From: Nostoc commune NIES-4072
Lineage (GTDB): Bacteria; Cyanobacteriota; Cyanobacteriia; Cyanobacteriales; Nostocaceae
Reading direction: 5' to 3'
Assembly (NCBI RefSeq): GCF_003113895.1
Contig: NZ_BDUD01000001.1
Location: 803,388 to 867,387 of the forward strand
Length of the DNA stretch: 64,000 nucleotides
A program made the position numbers and the translations under genes. Position 1 is the stretch's first letter; each line of letters opens with the position of its first letter. This document shows positions 43,624 to 53,055 of this stretch, piece by piece. Under the pieces are notes generated by a model. That model saw only the letters and a list, made by a program, of their open reading frames with translations. It did no database searches and was not told where the DNA came from.

Positions 43624-44466
43624 TTAAATAGCCTCATGTGTAGTTGTACCATGTTCCTGAACCTGTAAATTACCCTCAGTATCAACATCTAATTCTTCTC
43701 GACGAATGGTTTCTTGTGCTTCCACAGTGTCACGTTCTACTACTTTCTTAACTCTGACTTCTTCACGCACAAAGGCTTCTTTACGTATCTCAGGCGTTTC
43801 TTCGTACACTTCTATGCGTGCTACTTCCCCTTCTTGGAACTTAAGTTCACTGGAATCTACGGTCTTTCCTGCTTCTGTTGGCACAACTCGCTCAATTATA
43901 ACTCGTTCTTTTTGGATAGGTACTGTAACGCTTGCAGTGTCTGTTTCAATGTGCTTACCAACCGTTACTTCTCCAGTTTTGATGCGTTGTTTGCTGGCAA
44001 TTAGTCGTTCTTCATAGAGTCTAAAAGTTTGATTCTCTTGATTATTCAACCCGTATAAAGCTGGTTCTGTTTCGTAATTATATGTATTGCGATCGTAAGT
44101 TACACCGCTATTTGGAGAACGAAATACACTACGGACATTTTCTTCGTAATCATGATCAACAACCATGTCTTCTCTATACTCGACTAAACCTTCTACTTGA
44201 TGTCTGCTTAATCCATCAACATAAACGCGTTTTGCAGGATAGTCTATCCGGGAAAGACCAATTGGTAGTAATATTTTCTTACCCAAAAAATCTGAGCTTG
44301 TATCAATAACTAAATACCGAAAATGGCCATGGTCATCAACTAAAACATCCGCCACTGAGCCAACTCTGTCTCCTCCTTCAGTGTAAAGAACCAGGGATTT
44401 AACGTCGTCTCCGCCAAAAGTTTCTCTATAGTTGGGGTCAAAATGTTCAAGTTTGTGAAGAGGCAT
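43624..44466 (-). CDS. PRC-barrel/DUF2382 protein, AvaK-like paralogue
   Basis: 280 aa. The same layout as the neighbour at 42400: PRC barrel (about 5-85, GSVADVLVDDHGHFRYLVID and FLGKKILLPIGLSRIDYPA), shorter linker, and DUF2382 (about 150-260, RLYEERLIASKQRIKTGEV and AFVREEVRVKKVVERDTVE). The proteins share long identical blocks, so they arose by tandem duplication. It starts MPLHKLEHFDPNYRETFGG. Upstream 298 bp probably hold the promoter. Function is unknown; the AvaK relation suggests stress or akinete expression. Confidence 0.88.
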   Translation of the reverse strand: MPLHKLEHFDPNYRETFGGDDVKSLVLYTEGGDRVGSVADVLVDDHGHFRYLVIDTSSDFLGKKILLPIGLSRIDYPAKRVYVDGLSRHQVEGLVEYREDMVVDHDYEENVRSVFRSPNSGVTYDRNTYNYETEPALYGLNNQENQTFRLYEERLIASKQRIKTGEVTVGKHIETDTASVTVPIQKERVIIERVVPTEAGKTVDSSELKFQEGEVARIEVYEETPEIRKEAFVREEVRVKKVVERDTVEAQETIRREELDVDTEGNLQVQEHGTTTHEAI

Positions 44467-44765
44467 ACGCTGTTTCCAGTTGATTTATAAGGTTTGTTTT
44501 ATACTATAGAAAATATTTTGCTCAGTTTCCTCCTGCTGGCGACTGAATTGCAAGTTAGATATTTTTTAGTTTATAACTTAATTTTTGGTGAGATGTTGGC
44601 TAGTGCAACAGCTTGATTGTGATAAAAATGTGGACAATGACAAGCCTTAACTTCAGGATATTGCATCAAGCTAATCGGCATTTAAGTTGTATAAAGGTAG
44701 GGCTGGAGCCGCTTACTACAAGCGAATCATTCTGGAAAAATGAATGACGATTAGCTTATCCTGGT

Positions 44766-46874
44766 TTACACAACCTGAAAACTAAAGCTAAGACTTGCCC
44801 AATTATTCACATCTAAGATATATGAGTCGGCTGCTGTACTGTTCATCTCCGCTTTGAGGGGGCTGGCGTTATGCAAATCTTGTAATAAGGCTTGTGCAAC
44901 GTCTAAGGGATTCAACAATGAACCAATCGGTTGTTGTTCGGCTGTGGAATACTTAACAGTACTCAAGGCGGCGATAGTTTCGCTAAAGGGGGCAGTACTA
45001 AAAATCATTTGTTGTTCGCAAAAGCAAGCTGGCCCTGAAATCAGCCATTCGGAAGCACTATTAGTTTGGGGTAGGGTGAGGGTTTCACCTGGGGCGATGA
45101 CGACTTGTTTGAGGAGGGGCTTGGTGTCCCCAGTGTTTGGTTCTTGAGGAGTTTCCCAAGAATAGAAGGCAACTCCTGTATGATTATTGTTTAATCCCAG
45201 TAAGATTAAATATACTGAGCGATCGCTCTGGTTTTCCACTCGATATTGCATTCGACTACCGATAGGTACAATCGCAGTGGGGAGTGATTTTTTTATCGAA
45301 GTTTCAAGTTTAAAAGTTCGTATTGTTTCACGTTGCATCACCACCCGTGGTGATATACCGCTAATTATTTCTAAGGTTGCCTTGAGAGGCAAGCGCGAAG
45401 AACCTTGATTTTCTGTAAGTCGCCATAACTTAGCTGCAAACAGGGTTGATAATTTGGGCGCTAACCTTTGGGCTGTTAATTTTACTGCTTCTCCTACTTC
45501 TCCGGCGGTATTGGGAATTAGTTCGCCACCAAGAGAAAATAGACCATAACGACTAGGAATTTCCTGTAACTTGGCAAATACATAATCAGCTGGTTTTTCT
45601 CCTGCTATTACGGTGGATACATGGGAAAATCCAGCGAAGGCACTTGTTGCATCTACCCGCTCAATTCTTTCCAATCGAGTATCCAAAGCTATTGTTAAAT
45701 TAATATTTCGGGGTAAAACCCGGACTGCTTCTTGGACGAGTTGCCCAACTTGTAGAGGATTTGCACCTTCAATTTTGGAAATTTGTGCTTTTGCTGTTAA
45801 CCCAGTGCGCGATCGCAATACTAATTGCTCTGTTGTTGCTAGGGTGAATCGAGAATTAACTCCGTAGTATAGCAGCACTTGTGGTGGTAATCCTGCCAAC
45901 CACAGATAAACTGTTTTACCGTCTTCTTCAATAGCACTCACCACGCCTTCTGCACCAATAATATTGTCTGGCACTAAAGACGTTATATCTGGATTTTCCT
46001 GACTACTTAATAATCCTGGTTGCTGTTTACTACCCAATTTGTATAGAGAATTTTCCATATACGACGAGAGGGCGACTTGAATTTTGGTAGGTGGGGTGAA
46101 TTCCCACAAATACTGTGTCAAGGCGTAGGTAAATAACCCCGCATTAAAACCAGAAAATAGTCCTTCCCTTGCAGGCGGGTTTGGTTCTGAGGTAGCTGCT
46201 AAAACAATCGGAGTGCTGGATAATTTCTGAGTTTTAAGTTGTTTGAGAAAGTCGAGTTCTTCTGCTGCTAGCTTTGCTACTGACTCCTGAAGGGCGCGAA
46301 TTTTTAATCCTAAGACTGGGCTAGGAGCATAATAGCTAGTATCCAATACTGCTGTTACTCGGTCTGTGGGGAGCGATCGCAATAATAGCAGTAGAGTTTC
46401 TTCTAATATATAATTGACTATTTTATCATTTTGTGCATATTCACCCACATTAACTGGCACTAAAGCATTTTGCATTGTATCTGATGATGTTTCCAATTTG
46501 ACACGGCTGCCATAGCCGCTAAAGTGGAAGACGACAACATCATCGGGTTTAGCTTGCTTACCCAGGTGATCTAAAAAAGCCGCCTCAATAAATTCCCTGC
46601 TAGCTTGTTCCTCAGTTAAGGTTAAAATATCTGACCTTTGGAAACCAAAGCGGTGAATCAAAAGCTCTCTTTGTAAATCCACATCCGTCAGACAACCACT
46701 GAGGGATGGAATTTGTGGGTATTGGTTAATACCTATTAACAACGCCAACTTACGCGGGCTGGGTTGTGCCAAAGCCTGATAATAGCGATTTCCCAAAGAC
46801 AACCACTCAGCTTCAGCTATCCCCAATACCGCAAGTATTGAGCCAATTCTGTTTAAAAACGTGCGCCGTTCCAT
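44766..46874 (-). CDS. Caspase-fold (orthocaspase-like) protein with a Tyr/Ser in place of the His/Cys dyad
   Basis: 702 aa. An N-terminal Tat-like signal (RRTFLNRIGSILAVLGIA) is followed by a peptidase C14 fold (about 40-255) starting RKLALLIGINQYPQIPSLSG with CLTDVDL. At the catalytic positions HFSGYG has Tyr121 where active caspase homologues have His, and VLDTSYY has Ser180 where Cys is expected. Such Y-S variants are known among cyanobacterial orthocaspases and are thought not to cleave. The remaining ~440 residues include a DUF4384-like region (about 530-640, LETSIKKSLPTAIVPIGSRM). It may bind rather than cut substrates in the periplasm. Confidence 0.88.
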   Translation of the reverse strand: MERRTFLNRIGSILAVLGIAEAEWLSLGNRYYQALAQPSPRKLALLIGINQYPQIPSLSGCLTDVDLQRELLIHRFGFQRSDILTLTEEQASREFIEAAFLDHLGKQAKPDDVVVFHFSGYGSRVKLETSSDTMQNALVPVNVGEYAQNDKIVNYILEETLLLLLRSLPTDRVTAVLDTSYYAPSPVLGLKIRALQESVAKLAAEELDFLKQLKTQKLSSTPIVLAATSEPNPPAREGLFSGFNAGLFTYALTQYLWEFTPPTKIQVALSSYMENSLYKLGSKQQPGLLSSQENPDITSLVPDNIIGAEGVVSAIEEDGKTVYLWLAGLPPQVLLYYGVNSRFTLATTEQLVLRSRTGLTAKAQISKIEGANPLQVGQLVQEAVRVLPRNINLTIALDTRLERIERVDATSAFAGFSHVSTVIAGEKPADYVFAKLQEIPSRYGLFSLGGELIPNTAGEVGEAVKLTAQRLAPKLSTLFAAKLWRLTENQGSSRLPLKATLEIISGISPRVVMQRETIRTFKLETSIKKSLPTAIVPIGSRMQYRVENQSDRSVYLILLGLNNNHTGVAFYSWETPQEPNTGDTKPLLKQVVIAPGETLTLPQTNSASEWLISGPACFCEQQMIFSTAPFSETIAALSTVKYSTAEQQPIGSLLNPLDVAQALLQDLHNASPLKAEMNSTAADSYILDVNNWASLSFSFQVV

Positions 46875-47012
46875 AATTAGCTATCAGCCCTCAGCCATCA
46901 GTTAGCAGCTTACAGGGCTGAACTCTGTATTGTAAAGTTACAAAAGTGTGGGGAGTAAGGGAGTGGGGAGTGGGGAGTGGGGAGTGGGGGAAGAATAACT
47001 ATTAATTATTTA

Positions 47013-47075
47013 CCAATGCCCAATGCCCAATGCCCAATGCCCAATGCCCAATACCCAATACCCAATGCCCAATGC
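47013..47075. repeat. Heptamer tandem array, 9 x CCAATRC
   Basis: Nine units: five CCAATGC, two CCAATAC and two CCAATGC. It is the complement of the ATTGGGC array at 6952. It begins one base past the sat stop codon (in sat orientation). A GTGGGGA repeat lies at about 46950-46990. Confidence 0.92.
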
Positions 47076-47076
47076 C

Positions 47077-48255
47077 CTAAACCGATACCTCTATCCGCAT
47101 TGCCCGCGCTAACTCTGTCGCCACCTCTGGACGGGAAAATTCTGGTGGAGGTAATTCACCACGCCGCAGCATTTCTCGGACTTTTGTTCCCGATAGATGG
47201 ATGCGTTCTTCTGGCCTGCTGGGACTAGTTTTAGATGTTGCCATCTGCTTAGTGCGCGTGCAGTAGAAAGCGTGTTCAAATTTCATCGGCACAATGCCCA
47301 ATTCACCTGGGGCAAATTCATCAAAGATGTGTTGAGCATCGTAAGTGCCATAATAGTCACCAACGCCAGCATGATCCCGTCCGACAATAAAGTGAGTACA
47401 GCCGTAGTTTTTGCGGACTAAAGCATGGAATATCGCTTCACGAGGCCCAGCATAGCGCATTGCGGCTGGATTTATTGCCAAAGTTACCCGGTCTAAGGGG
47501 TAGTAGTGTTCCAGCAAAATTTCATAGCAACGCATCCGCACATCAGCAGCGATATCATCTTCTTTTGTTGCTCCAACTAATGGGTGCAAAAATAGACCAT
47601 CAACAATTTCTAAAGCGCACTTTTGAATATATTCATGGGCGCGGTGGATGGGGTTGCGAGTTTGAAAGCCAACGATGGTTTTCCAACCTTTGTCTCTAAA
47701 TAGTTGCCGTGAGCCAGCTGGATCAATTTGATAAGTGGGAAACTGGGGATGAGGTTCGCGTTGCAACAACCAAATATCACCCGCCAGGTGTACATTACCT
47801 TGGTTATAGAGTACCTGCACGCCTGGATGTTTAGCATCATCAGTGCGGTAGACATTTATGGCTTCGCGGGTTTTGTCGTAGTTATATTTTTGGGTGAGTT
47901 GTAAAACCCCAATAAATTCGCCTCTGGAGTTATCCAGACGGATTAAACCGCCTTCTTGCAACGGGGAAGCTACTTCTTCGCTTACCGATAGTGTAATCGG
48001 GATTGACCATACAAGACCATTGGCTAATCGCATTTCTGTAACAGTGCGATCGTAGTCTTCTTGGTTCATAAAACCCGTGAGTGGACTAAAAGCACCGATC
48101 GCAATCATTTCTACATCAGAAACGGCGCGATCGTCTAGTTGCACTCGCGGCAAAAAGTCAGCTTTTGAAAGAAACTCTGCTCTTTGTTCTGGTGTGGCGA
48201 TACGGTTAACTAACTGTCCACCGTGCGGGGCTATGGCATCTGGATTGTGACTCAA
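47077..48255 (-). CDS. sat: Sulfate adenylyltransferase (ATP sulfurylase)
   Basis: 392 aa, the size of the monofunctional enzyme. ATP/sulfate site motifs are [14 protein letters not shown] (about 196-209), [17 protein letters not shown] and [16 protein letters not shown]. The N-terminal PUA-like domain starts at about residue 5 ([18 protein letters not shown]). It makes adenosine 5'-phosphosulfate from ATP and sulfate, the first step of assimilatory sulfate reduction in the cytosol. The stop codon is followed at once by the heptamer array. It is a single gene; no APS kinase is adjacent. Confidence 0.96.
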   Translation of the reverse strand: MSHNPDAIAPHGGQLVNRIATPEQRAEFLSKADFLPRVQLDDRAVSDVEMIAIGAFSPLTGFMNQEDYDRTVTEMRLANGLVWSIPITLSVSEEVASPLQEGGLIRLDNSRGEFIGVLQLTQKYNYDKTREAINVYRTDDAKHPGVQVLYNQGNVHLAGDIWLLQREPHPQFPTYQIDPAGSRQLFRDKGWKTIVGFQTRNPIHRAHEYIQKCALEIVDGLFLHPLVGATKEDDIAADVRMRCYEILLEHYYPLDRVTLAINPAAMRYAGPREAIFHALVRKNYGCTHFIVGRDHAGVGDYYGTYDAQHIFDEFAPGELGIVPMKFEHAFYCTRTKQMATSKTSPSRPEERIHLSGTKVREMLRRGELPPPEFSRPEVATELARAMRIEVSV

Positions 48256-48449
48256 CGTAATCCCCTCTTTGTATTAACTGTTATTGTTTCAGATTATGTA
48301 CTAACTTATCAAATGCTGGTACGTAGAGAAAAAGAGTTTAAGGAATGGAGTCATATTTTTGCAACTAGCCTCTAAGCGATCTGATTAGGTTACGCTAAAG
48401 CTAATCCAGCCTCAAGTTTCAGAATAGTTCCTTTATAAGGAAAATGCTT

Positions 48450-48719
48450 ATGACTGCTGTATCCCCCGTTGTTAAACCTGTTAGCCAAATGCGGCTAGCG
48501 CCTGGTAGTACAGTGAATATCGAGGATATCAGTTGGGAGGAATTTGAGTCTATTTTGCAAGAACTGGGGGAAAAGCGATCGCTACGAGTTGCTTACAGCA
48601 AGTCTACGTTAGAAATTATGGTTAGAGAGTACGTAAGGATTGCTGAAAAAGAAAATGTCCTGTTTGTAACTATGTACCAAAACCAGATCCCCGACTTCTT
48701 CAAGAAGTCGGGGATCTAA
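48450..48719 (+). pseudogene. Truncated Uma2 (DUF820) family gene fragment
   Basis: 89 codons from M at 48450 (AAGGA lies about 8 nt upstream). Residues about 22-55 (VNIEDISWEEFESILQELGE and LRVAYSKSTLEIMV) match the N-terminus of Uma2 proteins, normally about 190 aa. After LEIMV the sequence no longer follows the family and the frame ends inside a 31-nt palindrome (48686-48716). The conserved PD-(D/E)XK core is missing. It is likely a decayed remnant. Confidence 0.7.
48686..48716. repeat. 31-nt palindromic repeat, copy B
   Basis: GATCCCCGACTTCTT, central C, then its complement. Identical to 39607-39637 except for the central base. It supplies the last codons and stop of the Uma2 fragment. 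Confidence 0.85.
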
Positions 48720-48795
48720 ATCCAGATTAAGCAAGTATCATTCAGCCGTAAAATGCCTCTATAATTTAAGAATCTATACTTACAGCTTACTTGAT

Positions 48796-48946
48796 ATAGG
48801 AATCCGGTTTGATTTCTGAAAATATACGTAGGATGTGTTAGCACGGAGAGTACGGCATCAAACTCGTGTTCATAGTGCGTTACGAACTCCGTTCTAACAC
48901 ACTCTACAATACTTAATTTCGTTCAAAAATCAAATAGTAATCCTAT
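48796..48946. mobile_element. MITE copy 3
   Basis: 151 bp, same orientation as and nearly identical to copy 2 at 18074, with ATAGGAATCCGGTTTGATTT at the left and AAATAGTAATCCTAT at the right, flanked by T and A. It lies 77 bp after the Uma2 fragment. Confidence 0.88.
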
Positions 48947-49039
48947 ACTAAACTTATTAGCTTAAATGTTATATTAGTCCACACAATTTACGCATCTAAC
49001 CAAAAAATAACTCTAATTTTATCGGGATAACACACGATA

Positions 49040-49651
49040 TTATTGGTTTTGTATTTTTAATTCACATTGTTGAAAAATATAATTAACAGCCGCAAATAAT
49101 TTATCTAAATCTTGAATTACATACAAATTTCTATTCCGAGTAAACACATCAGCAATCAATTTTCCGAATTGCCATATTTTACCGTTAGAAACAATCCCAA
49201 AAATATCGCTGGTAAAATCATCATTAATTCGCTGCACTGCGATCATTTCAGCTAAACACTGACCCCAGCCTTCTTCAAATTTGTCTTGTTTAGCTTCAAC
49301 TGTCAAAAAATAAGGTTTATCAAAAACAATCGTACCTAGAGGATTTCGTTGTGTTACTGTATAATCTGGAACGCCTGATAAATCTTCATCATAAGCTAAT
49401 GTTTCATGACTCCAAAGTGTTAATTTACTTCGGTAATTTTTCCATACTTCTTTCAATACTGGATAGATGAGATTTTCACAAATAGCATCTTCAGAATTAT
49501 CAATAACTCCATCTATAAATAGCAAATCTAATTCTTCTTTAAAAGACTGTTTAACTGGAAAATCCACTTCCAGTATAAAATTAGACTGTACATATTTGAT
49601 TTGAAATTTTTTAATTACTGCGCTAATACTTTTGTAATTACTAAATGCCAT
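49040..49651 (-). CDS. Hypothetical PD-(D/E)XK nuclease-fold protein
   Basis: 203 aa. A D in SGVPDYTVTQR (about 107) and FLTVEAKQDKFEEGWGQCLAEM (E and K at about 130-132) give a PD-x(n)-EAK arrangement with the conserved helix Q of this nuclease fold. Related cyanobacterial proteins are annotated only as hypothetical. It may be a restriction- or repair-type nuclease. No methyltransferase is adjacent. It ends 28 bp upstream from the fetB-like gene's 3' end side, on the same strand and downstream of it, so they may be co-transcribed. Confidence 0.65.
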   Translation of the reverse strand: MAFSNYKSISAVIKKFQIKYVQSNFILEVDFPVKQSFKEELDLLFIDGVIDNSEDAICENLIYPVLKEVWKNYRSKLTLWSHETLAYDEDLSGVPDYTVTQRNPLGTIVFDKPYFLTVEAKQDKFEEGWGQCLAEMIAVQRINDDFTSDIFGIVSNGKIWQFGKLIADVFTRNRNLYVIQDLDKLFAAVNYIFQQCELKIQNQ

Positions 49652-49679
49652 TTTAATTTACCTTTTATTAAAAATGTCA

Positions 49680-50456
49680 TTACCTGACTAACTGCGCGGC
49701 AGAATTGAAAAATTGACGACACAACCCCTTTGTGACTAAAAGTGTTGTCAACAAATTAGCGAAAGCAACCATAAATATAATTAAAACTTCGTAGGATACA
49801 GCATCCAAAGGTTTCACACCAGCTAATAGCTGTCCGGTGGTAATTCCTGGTATTGCCACCATACCGATAAGAAGCATTTGATTGAGAGTCGGAATCAATC
49901 CGGCTCTGATGGCATCTTTGCGATATTGGCTAACTGCTTGCTGGGGCGTTGCACCTAAGCTCAAATGGGTTTCTATTTCGAGATGGCTGGAATTAATGGT
50001 GCTGACAAGACGTTCGCCTGCGATCGCGGCTGCATTAGTAGCATTACCTAAGACTATCCCTGCAAGGGGAATTACATACTGTGGTTCATACCATCTTTCT
50101 GGTTGAATGATCAAGAAGTTGGTGTAAAGCACTGTCAGGGCGGTACTAATTAAAATTGCACCCCACACTAAAGGCAATACATAAGGAATTTTTTGGCTGA
50201 TCCGATTTCGTGCGACAATCGCCGTAATTGTCAGCATTATTGTTAATATCGCCAAAACTGCCCAAGCATTGTCCAAAGCCAAGATGAAATCTAAAATGTA
50301 TCCCAATACAAGTAGTTGTAAAATGGTTCTCCCAGCAGCAAGGGCTAAATTTAACTCTAGTCCTAATTTCTCCCAGGCAGATAAACCAATAGCGATCGCC
50401 ATCAATCCCACAGCAATAGCTAAATCCACGAAATCCAGCTTGATCAACTCCTGCAT
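49680..50456 (-). CDS. fetB: FetB-type (UPF0014) ABC exporter permease
   Basis: 258 aa from M at 50456; an in-frame ATG at 50504 would add 16 polar residues. About seven membrane helices. The family blocks are LALAAGRTILQLLVLGYIL, PLAGIVLGNATNAAAIAGERL and IPGITTGQLLAGVKP. FetAB exports iron (E. coli) and the family also includes metal-stress transporters. No ATPase gene (fetA) lies next to it in the window. Upstream, toward the DegT gene, are 334 bp with no gene, holding the promoters of both divergent genes. Confidence 0.88.
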   Translation of the reverse strand: MQELIKLDFVDLAIAVGLMAIAIGLSAWEKLGLELNLALAAGRTILQLLVLGYILDFILALDNAWAVLAILTIMLTITAIVARNRISQKIPYVLPLVWGAILISTALTVLYTNFLIIQPERWYEPQYVIPLAGIVLGNATNAAAIAGERLVSTINSSHLEIETHLSLGATPQQAVSQYRKDAIRAGLIPTLNQMLLIGMVAIPGITTGQLLAGVKPLDAVSYEVLIIFMVAFANLLTTLLVTKGLCRQFFNSAAQLVR

Positions 50457-50790
50457 GGGTTCTCTATCTCCATCTCCTGGTATTTCCTTTTCAAAACAGT
50501 CCACACAAGAGGAACTTTGATCCGATGTGTTGGATCTTGGTTGACATATATCACCTTTATCAATGCAAATTTCAAAAATGGTACAACCTTAACATGGCAA
50601 ACACCTAGTATGCTTATTATCTGTAAATTAAATGTACGGTAGTTTCTGGCGCCACAATTTAAGTAAAAACCCTAATAGATGCGTATCTTGGGCGATAGTC
50701 TTTTAGTAGCTCCTTTTTGATTAACAATTCAATTAGCAAAAATTGACTCTCGAAGTGCATCTTTTGTATCTCCCAATAAAATAAGAACTC

Positions 50791-51939
50791 ATGATCCAAA
50801 GTGTAAATCCTATCCCTGCCTTTGATATCAAGCAGCAATACACCACCATTGAAGCAGAAGTAAGTACAGCTGTCTTAGAGGTTCTGGCTTCTGGCCGCTA
50901 TATCGGTGGCCCCTTAGTCGAAGGCTTTGAGCAACAGTTTGCTGCCTATAATACTGTCACTGAATGTGTGGCTTGTAATTCTGGTACTGATGCGCTCTAC
51001 TTAGCGTTACGAGTGTTGGACATTGGTGCAGGCGATGAAGTGATTACAACGCCTTTCACCTTTATTGCTACGTCTGAAGTAATCAGCGCCGTGGGTGCAA
51101 AGCCTGTTTTCGTTGATATTGACGCTACTACGTTTAATTTGGATGTGGAGCAAGTAGCGACGGCGATTACACCCAAAACTAAAGCGATTATCCCGGTTCA
51201 CCTATTTGGACAACCTGTGGATATGACATCATTGATGGCGATCGCTCAGTCTCACAATTTGGCAATCATTGAAGATTGCGCTCAGTCTACAGGGTCAAGG
51301 TGGGCTGATCAAAAAGTCGGAAGCATTGGACATATTGGTTGCTTTAGTTTTTATCCTACCAAAAATCTTGGTGGTTGCGGCGATGGCGGCGCAATAACGA
51401 CTAATGACCCTGCGATCGCCACTAAACTGCGAATACTACGAGATCATGGTAGTAGAATTAGATATTTACATGAAGAAATCGGTGTAAATAGCCGCTTAGA
51501 TGCTCTCCAAGCAGCTATTTTGCAAATTAAGCTACGTTATTTAGATATTTGGAACAATCGCCGACGAGATATCGCCAACTATTACTATCAGTTCCTTAGT
51601 CAAGTTCCGGGGATTGTCCCACCGCAAGAATTACCTGAAGGTATTGGGGTATGGAATCAATACACTATTCGCATATCAGGCGAAGGGCGAAATGGTTCTA
51701 GCGCCAAATATCGAGATTGGGTGCGTAGTCAATTGCAAGAAAAGGGCGTGAGTTCAATGATTTACTACCCCCACCCTTTACATTTACAACCAGTTTATCA
51801 AAGCCTGGGCTATCAAATTGGGGACTTACCAATAGCAGAGCAAGCTTGCCATGAAGTTATATCCTTGCCTATGTACCCAGAACTGACACAACAACAGCAA
51901 GATCAGGTGATTTATGCGTTGAAGGATTGTTTGGGGTGA
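50791..51939 (+). CDS. DegT/DnrJ/EryC1/StrS aminotransferase
   Basis: 382 aa. PLP enzyme with the family order: YIGGPLVEGFEQQFA, CNSGTDALYLALRVLDIGAGDEVI, FVDIDATTFNLD, HLFGQPVDM, EDCAQSTGS and the internal aldimine Lys in SFYPTKNLGGCGDGGA. RDHG and EIGVNSRLDALQAAIL follow. It transfers an amino group to a keto-sugar nucleotide for surface polysaccharide or glycan synthesis. Neighbours are not sugar genes, so the substrate is unknown. It is a single gene with a purine-rich (GGGAGCA) repeat after the stop. Confidence 0.94.
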   Translation: MIQSVNPIPAFDIKQQYTTIEAEVSTAVLEVLASGRYIGGPLVEGFEQQFAAYNTVTECVACNSGTDALYLALRVLDIGAGDEVITTPFTFIATSEVISAVGAKPVFVDIDATTFNLDVEQVATAITPKTKAIIPVHLFGQPVDMTSLMAIAQSHNLAIIEDCAQSTGSRWADQKVGSIGHIGCFSFYPTKNLGGCGDGGAITTNDPAIATKLRILRDHGSRIRYLHEEIGVNSRLDALQAAILQIKLRYLDIWNNRRRDIANYYYQFLSQVPGIVPPQELPEGIGVWNQYTIRISGEGRNGSSAKYRDWVRSQLQEKGVSSMIYYPHPLHLQPVYQSLGYQIGDLPIAEQACHEVISLPMYPELTQQQQDQVIYALKDCLG

Positions 51940-51970
51940 GGGAGCAGGGGGAGCAGGGGGAGCAGGGGAA

Positions 51971-52040
51971 GATGAGGGAGAAAAGCACGCAAGAAGTAAA
52001 TTTTTACCATTACTTCCTCATTCTCCTCATCTCCCTCATC
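51971..52040. terminator. Inverted repeat between convergent genes
   Basis: GATGAGGGAGA (51971-51981) and TCTCCCTCATC (52030-52040) pair perfectly over a 48-nt loop, 5 nt before the end of ycf23. A bidirectional terminator is plausible. Confidence 0.5.
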
Positions 52041-52045
52041 AAGTA

Positions 52046-52792
52046 CTAAGCGATCGCGCGGTTGCTAGCAGTCGCTAAAGCTTCTACTAAGCCACGCACA
52101 GCAGCAATCATTGCCACTTCGCTATTGAGTTGGTTGATGGCGGAACCAACACCAACACCAGCAGCACCAGCTGCGATCGCTAATGGTGCGGTAACGTTAG
52201 AAATGCCTGAAGCACACAATACTGGTACTGACACCACACGGGAAATCTCAAAAGCTGCTGCTAAGGTGGGAGCAGCTTTTTCAATTAATCCTAGAGTTCC
52301 AGGGTGAAGTGGGTTACTGCTAGTACCGCCTTCGGTTTGGATAATATCTGCTCCAGCTCTCACCAGTTCTTCTGCTAACTGTACCTGTTGATCTAGTTCC
52401 AAAATGTGGGGAACGGTGACAGATAGGGTGATTTCGGGTAGGAGAGCGCGGGTTTGCTTAGTCAGCGCTAGCACTTCTGGAGCCTCAAAGCGGCGTCCTT
52501 GAGCATAGAAGGAATCGAAATTCCCGATTTCAATTAAATCAGCACCAGCTGCGACAGCTTGCACAAACTTCTCTGGCTCTACTGCTGATACACAAATTGG
52601 TAGATTTGTCAAACTTTTAGCTAGCTGTACCAAGGCTGCATCGGCGGCGATATCGACAAAAGTAGCACCGCCAAATTCAGCAGCTTTAACAGTAGCAGCG
52701 ACGCTAGCAGCATCGAAGTTATTCAAACCGCTAATCACTTTCAGGACGCGGCGGTTAGTAAATGCACGTTGGAGTGTGGAATGCATCGTCAT
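52046..52792 (-). CDS. ycf23: Ycf23 family (DUF561) TIM-barrel protein
   Basis: 248 aa. It begins MTMHSTLQRAFTNRRVLKVISGLNNFD, a clear Ycf23 start. Later blocks VDIAADAALVQLAK, CVSAVEPEKFVQAVAAGADLIEIGN and GADIIQTEGGTS, with IAAGAAGVGVGSAIN, give a TIM barrel with a phosphate-binding C-terminal loop. It is kept in red-algal plastids and cyanobacteria. The enzyme reaction is unknown. It converges on the DegT gene. It may be a phosphate-containing ligand binder. Confidence 0.92.
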   Translation of the reverse strand: MTMHSTLQRAFTNRRVLKVISGLNNFDAASVAATVKAAEFGGATFVDIAADAALVQLAKSLTNLPICVSAVEPEKFVQAVAAGADLIEIGNFDSFYAQGRRFEAPEVLALTKQTRALLPEITLSVTVPHILELDQQVQLAEELVRAGADIIQTEGGTSSNPLHPGTLGLIEKAAPTLAAAFEISRVVSVPVLCASGISNVTAPLAIAAGAAGVGVGSAINQLNSEVAMIAAVRGLVEALATASNRAIA

Positions 52793-53055
52793 AGTTTGGC
52801 TTTTAAAGCTACGAAAATTAGGTATATTCTACCGTTCCTTAGTTGATCGGCGACTAAATCACTATGGCACTTGCCAAATCTTGATAGTTTTATCCTTTTT
52901 CTCAGATTAGCGTAGTTTACCGCCGCAGGCATCGCTATATTGTAAAATTTTGCTCTTGGAGTTTACTTTGCCAGTTCGGCTAGGTATTAAATGCAGCATT
53001 ATTTTAACAGATGCATCTGTGAAAATAATTAAGTTATTGTTTTCAGGAGAAAGAT

